Source of the DNA: Methylohalobius sp964654415
GTDB taxonomy: Bacteria; Pseudomonadota; Gammaproteobacteria; Methylococcales; Methylothermaceae
Direction of reading: 5' to 3'
NCBI GenBank assembly: GCA_964654415.1
Contig: CAZZIP010000024.1
Location: forward strand, 1 to 12,650
DNA length: 12,650 bases
Every line of letters starts with the position of its first letter. Position 1 is the stretch's first letter. Below the pieces are notes generated by a model. The model had not been told where the DNA came from, ran no database searches, and saw nothing but the letters and a program-made list of their open reading frames with translations. The translations under genes were made by a program, and so were the position numbers. Positions 7,915 through 12,650 of this stretch are shown here, in pieces.

Positions 7915-9578
7915 ACCAGCCGGTTCGCCATCGTGCACAGGCTATACTTGGGGTGCGGCAAGCCTTATTCGTGACCTGCTCGGGGCTGGGGCTTGTGCTC
8001 ACCACATGCTCACTTATGCCGCGCGGGACACCTGCCCCCACCGGGGCGCCGCCGACCTTCGTCTCCCCGCTGCCCAATGAAGCGACGGTGCCTGATGCTC
8101 CCATGGAGACACCGCAGGCAACGGTACCGGCAGGCGACGACACCAGCCTGGTAGCCGTGGCTACTGCTGACGAGCATCCGACCTCTCATCCAGGCGCGCC
8201 CCCATCTGCCACCAGAATTCCAGTGATCGCCACCAATCGGCCGAAGCCCACGCTGCCGCCCCCTATAGATACGCCAACTCACCAGCCAATCCCGTCGCCT
8301 GTCTCGCTGATCCCGCCAGCCGGGGTCCGAGTCTATGAGACGAGCCTGGTCCTGAATACGTACGGCTACCAGAACGCGCTCGTACCCAGTGCTCCGGATG
8401 ACCCGATCTATCCGTATCCCCGCCTGGACTTCGCGGCTGTAAGCGGGCCGGCCCCGGTCAGTTACCAGGCGGTGGTGCTGGAGAACGCCTATGTTCAGGT
8501 GATTATCTTGCCGAAGCTAGGCGGGCGGATTATCCGTTGGACGGATAAGACAACCGGCCGGGTATTGACTTACCAGAATCCAGTGATCAAGCCGACGCGG
8601 TGGGGCTATCGCGGCTGGTGGTTGGCGACCGGCGGCTTTGAGTGGTGTTTGCCTGTTGAGGAGCATGGGCTGAATGAATACCGCCCCTGGACCTATGTCG
8701 TCCATGGCACCAGTGTCACCGTGAGCGACCACGAGGACCGTACCGGGTTGGACGTGTCGGTGACCGTCAGCCTGGATGGAAGCCACAGTTGGCTGGTGCT
8801 ACAGCCAGAGGTGACGAACAAGACCACGGAGGCGCAGCCGCTCCAATTCTGGATCAATGCGATGCTCAGCCTGGCGCATAACCGCGCCGGTGATGGCATT
8901 CGCTTTACCCTGCCGGCCGCCCAGGTGATGATCCATACGACCGATAACGGCGACCTGCCCGGGCCAGGCGGCGTGATCAACTGGCCGGTCCCAGGCCGCG
9001 ATTTAAGCACTTACGCCAATTGGTACGGCTATCTGGGTTTCTTCGCTGATCCGGTCACCGATGGCTACGTTGGTGCCTACGATACCAGTGCCGACCAGGG
9101 CGTCGTGCGCATCTTTCCGCCGGGCGTGGCCCCAGGCGTCAAGGTCTTCGGCGGCAAGGGGCTGGATCCGGGGATGTGGACTGACGACGACAGCACGTAT
9201 TTTGAGCTGTGGGGCGGGTGGACGCGTACCTTCTGGGCCACAGGCACATTGCCGCCGGGCGGGCGGATAGCCTGGACTGAGCGCTGGTATCCGCTGACCG
9301 GGCTGGCCAGCGGCTTTGATTATGCCAATGCGGAGGCTGCCCTGCGCCTGGATGATCGCGGCGATATAGTGTGGGTGGGCATTGTCCCCAGCCACAACTT
9401 ATTGGGCGCGCGGGCGGTGCTGTTCCAAGAAGGGCAAGTGATGGCCGAGTGGCGGGTGACCGCCGGGCCTGGGCGCGCCTTTAGCGCACTCTGGCCAAAG
9501 ACCGGCACGGGCGGCATGGGTCTGCGCCTGCTTGATGCTCAAGGCCAGGTGTTGGCACAAATGGGGATGTTGCCATGA
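7911..9578 (+). CDS. Secreted DUF5107-like (galactose-mutarotase-like fold) protein
   Basis: A 555-aa probable surface or secreted protein. The N-terminus has a basic start and a hydrophobic stretch (about 11-35) that may act as a signal peptide. A cysteine at 33 follows 'LTT', a poor lipobox, so lipidation is doubtful. A Pro/Thr/Ala-rich linker follows (about 38-138). The rest (about 140-480) is Trp/Gly-rich beta-sandwich with 'LENAYVQVIILPKLGGRI' (190-207), 'TDKTTGR' (211-217) and a later 'GGFEW' (241-245), matching the DUF5107 pattern found in carbohydrate-related proteins. A small C-terminal beta domain (about 485-555) ends it. Family knowledge suggests carbohydrate binding or modification; no reaction can be assigned. 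GGGAG at 7898-7902 could serve as ribosome site, and the ATGA overlap suggests coupling to the LGFP-like gene. A tiny ORF overlaps its stop. Confidence 0.85.
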   Translation: MNQPVRHRAQAILGVRQALFVTCSGLGLVLTTCSLMPRGTPAPTGAPPTFVSPLPNEATVPDAPMETPQATVPAGDDTSLVAVATADEHPTSHPGAPPSATRIPVIATNRPKPTLPPPIDTPTHQPIPSPVSLIPPAGVRVYETSLVLNTYGYQNALVPSAPDDPIYPYPRLDFAAVSGPAPVSYQAVVLENAYVQVIILPKLGGRIIRWTDKTTGRVLTYQNPVIKPTRWGYRGWWLATGGFEWCLPVEEHGLNEYRPWTYVVHGTSVTVSDHEDRTGLDVSVTVSLDGSHSWLVLQPEVTNKTTEAQPLQFWINAMLSLAHNRAGDGIRFTLPAAQVMIHTTDNGDLPGPGGVINWPVPGRDLSTYANWYGYLGFFADPVTDGYVGAYDTSADQGVVRIFPPGVAPGVKVFGGKGLDPGMWTDDDSTYFELWGGWTRTFWATGTLPPGGRIAWTERWYPLTGLASGFDYANAEAALRLDDRGDIVWVGIVPSHNLLGARAVLFQEGQVMAEWRVTAGPGRAFSALWPKTGTGGMGLRLLDAQGQVLAQMGMLP

Positions 9579-9709
9579 ACGTGTGGTTGATGATCTTGTT
9601 GGGATTGTCGTTGGGGAGGGGTGCCATGGCTATTGTGGCATATTGGGGGATTCGCCAGTCCCACATCCTCACTGCTGCACGACCGATCATCAGTTCAGGG
9701 GAGGCTTGA
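9575..9709 (+). CDS. Small hydrophobic ORF (44 aa), candidate membrane microprotein
   Basis: ATG 9575 overlaps the stop of the DUF5107-like gene (ATGA). The frame stays open for 44 codons and ends TGA 9707-9709, one base before ATG 9711 of the next gene. Residues 3-26 are hydrophobic (start MNVWLMILLGLSLGRGAMAI), interrupted by one Arg at 15; the tail is polar. The snug fit between two genes, both by overlap and near-overlap, is typical of coupled translation. Against it: it is short, its own ribosome site is weak, and its last codons lie in the duplicated cassette, so the stop may be fortuitous. It could be the leftover beginning of a gene cut off when the cassette arrived. No homologue is recognised. 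Confidence 0.45.
   Translation: MNVWLMILLGLSLGRGAMAIVAYWGIRQSHILTAARPIISSGEA
9698..9704 (+). promoter_or_regulatory. Shine-Dalgarno site deciding the start at 9711
   Basis: GGGGAGG lies 6 bases before ATG 9711. It favours this start over an in-frame ATG at 9621, whose extra 30 residues are not present in the paralogue at 6967. Confidence 0.75.
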
Positions 9710-9925
9710 GATGCAGGCGAAGTTCTGTGGCACCTGTGGGGCACCGCTTGGGGCCGGGCACAAGTTCTGCCCGCGCTGTGGGGCTGCGGTAGCCCACCTG
9801 GCCCCTCCACCTCAGGTCGCTGCCAGGCGCCAGGGGAGGCCAGGACAACGCTGGGTAGTGTCGGGTGCGTTGATACTGGTGGCGGGAGTGGCAGTTGTCG
9901 TGATTCTGTTCGTAGCATTCCGACG
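9700..9925 (+). repeat. Start cassette, copy B: direct repeat of 6956-7181
   Basis: Second copy of the 226-bp start cassette, 2,744 bp downstream and in the same orientation, with two mismatches. It gives the gene at 9711 the same zinc ribbon and membrane helix. The repeated unit keeps frame in both genes, so recombination between copies would leave an intact hybrid gene. Confidence 0.97.
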
Positions 9926-10502
9926 GACCGCCCCGGTAGCGGCGCCAGCTCCGGAAGTAACGCCCGCTCAGCCTACTGCGACGCCAGCCGTAACCGAGGT
10001 CCCCATGCTGCCGATGCCGAATGCCACGCAGACGAGAAGGCCTCCCCCGACTGCGGTCGCACTGCCGGGCCTCACCGTATCTCCCCAGGCTGCGACTGCA
10101 CCGCCCCAGGTCGTCACTGCGACGCCTGCGGCTCAGATACCTAGAATCTACGATTTTTCTGCCTGCCTTCAGCCCTGCGATGGAAGCAATGCAGTTACCG
10201 TCCTTCCGGAGGGGACAACCAGAGTCTACGCGCAATGGAAGTTTGAAAACATTCCAATAGGCGCGCATTACGTTCGCACCTGGACGATGAACGGTCAGGA
10301 ATGGGTAAGATATGACTGCACCTGGCCCGGGCCGGTGACAGGGATGGGGCAGGTGACCCTGAGAGAGCCTGGGGGACTGCATTCAGGCACCTGGGTCGTC
10401 ACGATCTCTGTGGACAACCAGGTGTTATTGCGTGGGGCCGTCAGGGTTGAAGGGAACTGGAATTATTGGGCCCCGGCTGGTGTGTTCAATACCTGTTATT
10501 GA
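9711..10502 (+). CDS. Zinc-ribbon, single-pass membrane protein with linker and a beta-rich extracytoplasmic domain
   Basis: A 263-aa protein with zinc ribbon C6, C9, C20, C23; membrane helix about 49-70; Pro/Ala/Thr-rich linker about 73-143; and a C-terminal domain about 145-263 that is rich in beta-type sequence. That domain holds four cysteines (152, 156, 203, 262), possible disulfides if it lies outside. Its plan (Glu-Gly-Thr-Thr then 'VYAQW.F', 'G.HYVR.W', 'SGTWVVTI..D...L..G') resembles an immunoglobulin-like or carbohydrate-associated beta-sandwich, but I do not recognise a named family. Start chosen at 9711 because of the ribosome site and identity with the paralogue at 6967; a longer form from 9621 is less likely. 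The stop is followed within about 25 bases by GH43 sequence in another frame, so the gene may be the front half of a broken fusion. Confidence 0.85.
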   Translation: MQAKFCGTCGAPLGAGHKFCPRCGAAVAHLAPPPQVAARRQGRPGQRWVVSGALILVAGVAVVVILFVAFRRTAPVAAPAPEVTPAQPTATPAVTEVPMLPMPNATQTRRPPPTAVALPGLTVSPQAATAPPQVVTATPAAQIPRIYDFSACLQPCDGSNAVTVLPEGTTRVYAQWKFENIPIGAHYVRTWTMNGQEWVRYDCTWPGPVTGMGQVTLREPGGLHSGTWVVTISVDNQVLLRGAVRVEGNWNYWAPAGVFNTCY

Positions 10503-11490
10503 CCCATCCGATGAGGTCAAACTGGAACGGACTTACACTAATCCGATCTATTCGGCCGATTTTCCCGATCCCTTTGTCTTGCGCGTGGGCGATGTGTACT
10601 ACGTCTATGCAACGAACGTGGACGAAATCAACGTGCCGGTGCTGCGCCTGTCCGCCGATTTCGCTGATGCCGACTTGCTCGGTGATGCCTTGCCGCAGTT
10701 GCCTGCCTGGGCCGCCTCAAATCAGAAGCTCACCTGGGCGCCTTCCGTTTTACAACGCGGTGATAAGTATATCCTATACTACACCGCGCGCTATCGCAAA
10801 GTTGGCCTGCAGTGCATTTCCTATGCTGTGAGCGACCGGCCTGAGGGCCCTTTCCAGGACAACTCGACTGGGCCGTTCATTTGCCAAACTGAGCTGGGCG
10901 GCTCCATTGACCCCAGCCCGTTCGTCAATGACGACGGCAAAGCCTACCTGTTGTGGAAGAACGATGGCAATTGTTGCGGCAAACCGGTGGGGTTGTGGAT
11001 GCAGCAGTTGAGCGACGACGGCCTCACGATCGTCGACGATCCGACCGAACTCATCCGCAAGGACCAACCCTGGGAGCACCCGCTGATCGAAGGCCCGGCG
11101 ATGGTCAAGCACGACGGCAGATATTACCTATTCTATTCAGCCAATTGGTGGGAGAGCCGTGAATATGCTGTCGGCTATGCCGTTTGCGAATCGGTGGTCG
11201 GCCCATGCGTCAAGCCTCAGAATGAACCGATCTTCGCCGCCAAGGGCACAGTCATGGGCCCGGGTGGTCAGGAGTTCTTCACCGACGCGCACGGTAACCT
11301 GTGGATGGCCTATCATGCCTGGACAGCCCCGGACATTGGCTACCCCAACGGCTCACGTAGCCTGCGTATTGACCTCGTGACCTTCGTCGACGGCAAGCCG
11401 GTCATCCATGGCCCGACGGACACTCCTCAGCCGCTGCCCTCGCCAAAGACTCTGACCGCTACGCCAGGGACATCTACAGCTACACTATAA
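10432..11490 (+). CDS. Glycoside hydrolase family 43 (five-bladed beta-propeller), possibly the split 3' half of a fusion
   Basis: Predicted arabinanase, arabinofuranosidase or xylosidase acting on plant-type polysaccharide. Numbering from GTG 10432 (352 aa): 'FPDPF' with D46 (general base), 'TWAPSV' 101-106, 'SIDPSPF' with D160 (pKa-tuning Asp), 'IEGPAM' with E220 (general acid), and 'MGPGGQ' 275-280. All three GH43 carboxylates are thus present. The family domain starts near residue 33 (about base 10528). The start is uncertain: no in-frame ATG precedes the domain, the only candidates are GTG 10432, TTG 10447 or GTG 10480, and none has a clear ribosome site or signal peptide. Skipping one T at 10496-10500 joins it to the upstream zinc-ribbon gene as a protein of about 592 aa. 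The C-terminus (about 329-352) is a Thr/Pro-rich linker leading to no further domain, which suggests loss of a 3' part. Exact specificity cannot be told. Confidence 0.85.
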   Translation: MGPSGLKGTGIIGPRLVCSIPVIDPSDEVKLERTYTNPIYSADFPDPFVLRVGDVYYVYATNVDEINVPVLRLSADFADADLLGDALPQLPAWAASNQKLTWAPSVLQRGDKYILYYTARYRKVGLQCISYAVSDRPEGPFQDNSTGPFICQTELGGSIDPSPFVNDDGKAYLLWKNDGNCCGKPVGLWMQQLSDDGLTIVDDPTELIRKDQPWEHPLIEGPAMVKHDGRYYLFYSANWWESREYAVGYAVCESVVGPCVKPQNEPIFAAKGTVMGPGGQEFFTDAHGNLWMAYHAWTAPDIGYPNGSRSLRIDLVTFVDGKPVIHGPTDTPQPLPSPKTLTATPGTSTATL

Positions 11491-11784
11491 GATAAGAATC
11501 GTGTGCGCGCCCAGCCCGATGCCAGTTCGCATATCTTGGGCCTTATCTCGCTGGGTTGAAGAGGTTGATATTATAGACCAGCACAAGAGCGTGCCGCTAT
11601 CGCCTCCAAGCAGTCGCTGACCTCTCCGACTCGGCGTTGTACTCCCTGATGGCCGAGATTTGCTGGCAGCCCACTGTCATGACGAACGGTAACGGCCTGA
11701 GATACAGAAGCCCGCTTTATCAGCCTCCGGGTGCGCCAGGGAGGTGATTTCAAGCTGGCCTGGGCATGAGAGCAGTTCTGAGGC
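11491..11784. other. Intergenic stretch with no gene recognised
   Basis: About 290 bases after the GH43 stop. Open frames on both strands are short and show no recognisable protein. A 7-bp inverted pair (AGATAAG near 11490, CTTATCT near 11545) encloses about 45 bases and is too loose to be called a terminator. It probably contains decayed coding sequence continuous with the remnants to the right. Confidence 0.5.
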
Positions 11785-12018
11785 TCACAGCGGTTTGGCG
11801 AAAGCGCGGGCATTGACCCGGCGGTAGCCCAGCGACTCCAGGAACCCTTGCCAGGCTGCCGTATCCTCGTAGAGGGGTTCCCAGGAGGGGGTCACGATGC
11901 TGTCCACCCCGTCCAGGTGGGTGAGAAGAAAGCGCTCAACCCCTTCCCACACGGCTCTGAGCGTGGCATCGGTGCGCGGGTCTTGCGAGCGGGCCCAGTC
12001 ATAGAGGTAGCATTCCCA
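11785..12018 (-). pseudogene. 5'-truncated C-terminal end of a hypothetical protein (possibly acetyltransferase-like)
   Basis: On the - strand an open frame reads into a natural stop at 11785-11787. About 78 codons are clean, rich in Trp and acidic residues, with 'WECYLYDWARSQD', 'WEPLYEDTAAW' and an ending 'FLESLGYRRVNARAFAKPL'. The 'W..FL..LGYR' ending resembles the last strand region of GNAT-type acetyltransferases, but that is weak. The frame is closed by a stop at its 5' side exactly where IS5-type transposase sequence begins, so the gene lacks its front and was probably cut by the insertion. Confidence 0.5.
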
Positions 12019-12019
12019 A

Positions 12020-12295
12020 GCGATTCAGCCAACTGTGCGTGCGCTCAACCACCTAGCACCGCGCCCGATAGCCGGGGACCTCCCGTTTCGCTTGGGCCGC
12101 TGTACCCCGTGCCGCGATGAGCGCGCGCACCCTAGCAACGTCGTAGCCCTCATCCAGGCATAGGTGCCATGGCTGCCCAAGCGTGGGCTAAGGACGTTCC
12201 ACCCACTTCTTATGCCGATTGGCCCCAGCGCTAGCCAGCCTGACGGGAATACCGGGGCCTTTCGCCCTAGCCTCCGTGTTGGGGCGAAAATGGGC
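12020..12295 (-). pseudogene. Degenerate IS5-type transposase remnant
   Basis: Read on the - strand in one frame: 'GPGIPVRLASAGANRHKKW', stop at 12188-12190, 'CLDEGYDVARVRAL' (12140-12160 and on), 'KREVPGYRARC', stop at 12053-12055 where the family has Trp, then 'VVERTHSWLNR' (12020-12052). These are the C-terminal DDE blocks of IS5-family transposases: 'GANRHD', 'CLDKGYD' and 'RWVVERTHSWLNR' with the catalytic Glu. Two in-frame stops, a shortened segment before GPGIP and no N-terminal third show it is dead. It ends directly against the fragment at 11785-12018. No clear terminal inverted repeats were found. Confidence 0.85.
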
Positions 12296-12488
12296 TTTCC
12301 TTACCTTTGTGCACCGGCCGAAGCGCGTCAGGGCGAGTGAAGCGAGTGCGCAGCATTAAAAACCCTTGACGCGCGCAGGCCTGGTATGCCGTTTCCGCCA
12401 AAACCTCTGGGCAGATCAACTTAGAGCGTTCTGCGTGTTCTGTGCTTATCCCTGGGACTGTCAAGGGCAGAGGTGCCAAGCGGTTCTC
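12296..12488. other. Stretch without recognisable gene, right of the transposase remnant
   Basis: About 190 bases where the N-terminal part of the transposase would be expected. A 70-codon open frame on the - strand covers it but resembles no transposase block I know. Most likely decayed or unrelated flanking sequence. Confidence 0.4.
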
Positions 12489-12509
12489 ATAGGTGTCAGA
12501 TAGGTGTCA
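12489..12509 (+). repeat. Two direct copies of ATAGGTGTCA, 11-bp period
   Basis: ATAGGTGTCA at 12489-12498 and again at 12500-12509, with one G between. The 11-bp spacing puts both copies on nearly the same face of the helix, as for a protein-binding site, but only two copies are seen. They lie 13 bases before the large hairpin. Confidence 0.7.
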
Positions 12510-12522
12510 AGAAGAAGATTGG

Positions 12523-12569
12523 GGGGCTTATCCTACGCCAGATATGGGGGCCTGGTGAGGATAAGCCCC
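12523..12569. repeat. Long hairpin: 18-bp stem with one bulge
   Basis: GGGGCTTATCCT on the left pairs with AGGATAAGCCCC on the right, then one A bulge (12535), CGCCAG pairing with CTGGTG (one G-U pair), and a 10-base loop (12542-12551). On the + strand it is followed by TTTG, too few Ts for a standard intrinsic terminator. It could be a terminator, a REP- or MITE-like palindrome, or an insertion-sequence end. Confidence 0.75.
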
Positions 12570-12650
12570 TTTGTGTCGGGGAAATCCGGCTGAACTACCT
12601 GAAAGTGATGAAAGGCGCAAGGGTCTCGTGGGACTCTCTATTAAATCCAT

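Noticed and set aside
9621..9710. Longer start for the second zinc-ribbon gene
   Set aside because: The extra 30 residues have no counterpart in the paralogue at 6967, and the good ribosome site lies directly before 9711.
9690..10382. 230-codon open frame on the - strand
   Set aside because: It is antisense to the zinc-ribbon gene at 9711, very rich in Arg/Ser/Gly, and shows no domain; it arises from the GC-rich third positions of the real gene.
10511..10513. ATG just after the zinc-ribbon stop as the GH43 start
   Set aside because: It is in a different frame from the GH43 coding sequence.
11570..11575. TATAAT on the - strand as a promoter
   Set aside because: No -35 element at a suitable distance and no intact gene follows on that strand.
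11848..12120. 90-codon open frame on the + strand
   Set aside because: It is antisense to the two - strand remnants, whose sequence is recognisable.
12260..12289. 8-bp inverted pair TTTCGCCC / GGGCGAAA as an IS terminal repeat or terminator
   Set aside because: It lies within the transposase remnant frame with a 14-base loop; probably chance.
12267..12479. 70-codon open frame on the - strand
   Set aside because: It does not match IS5 N-terminal blocks, and it overlaps the transposase remnant in a different frame.

Overview
The window looks like a chromosomal contig from a Chloroflexota-type bacterium (Anaerolineae-like), probably an uncultivated lineage. This rests on style, not on a marker gene: N-terminal zinc ribbons joined to one membrane helix, long Thr/Pro linkers, paired LGFP-like repeats, a DUF5107-like beta-sandwich protein and an FHA-ABC fusion. 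That assignment is inference. All intact genes are on the + strand.

Bases 1-6924 hold three closely spaced genes: a very large membrane-anchored beta-helix protein made of seven modules (open at the left edge); an FHA / ABC ATPase / ABC-2 permease fusion overlapping it by 4 bp; and a zinc-ribbon protein with two membrane segments. The overlap and short gap suggest one transcript and a shared envelope or export function. The exported substrate cannot be read from the sequence.

Bases 6925-11490 hold a second set of surface or secreted proteins, visibly richer in G+C. A zinc-ribbon / helix / linker / LGFP-like protein overlaps a DUF5107-like secreted protein by 4 bp. That in turn overlaps an unlisted 44-codon hydrophobic ORF, which ends one base before a second zinc-ribbon / helix / linker protein. 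A GH43 beta-propeller glycosidase follows in another frame. The two zinc-ribbon proteins share a 226-bp, nearly identical start cassette (Shine-Dalgarno, zinc ribbon and membrane helix) but have unrelated C-terminal domains. GH43 has no ATG or signal peptide of its own, and one extra T near 10500 would explain a split from the preceding gene. Taken together these genes look like a carbohydrate-binding or carbohydrate-degrading surface set built by domain shuffling.

Bases 11491-12650 are a graveyard. They hold a 5'-truncated hypothetical gene end and a degenerate IS5-type transposase, both on the - strand, then an 18-bp-stem hairpin and a short direct repeat. No CRISPR array, tRNA or rRNA was seen.
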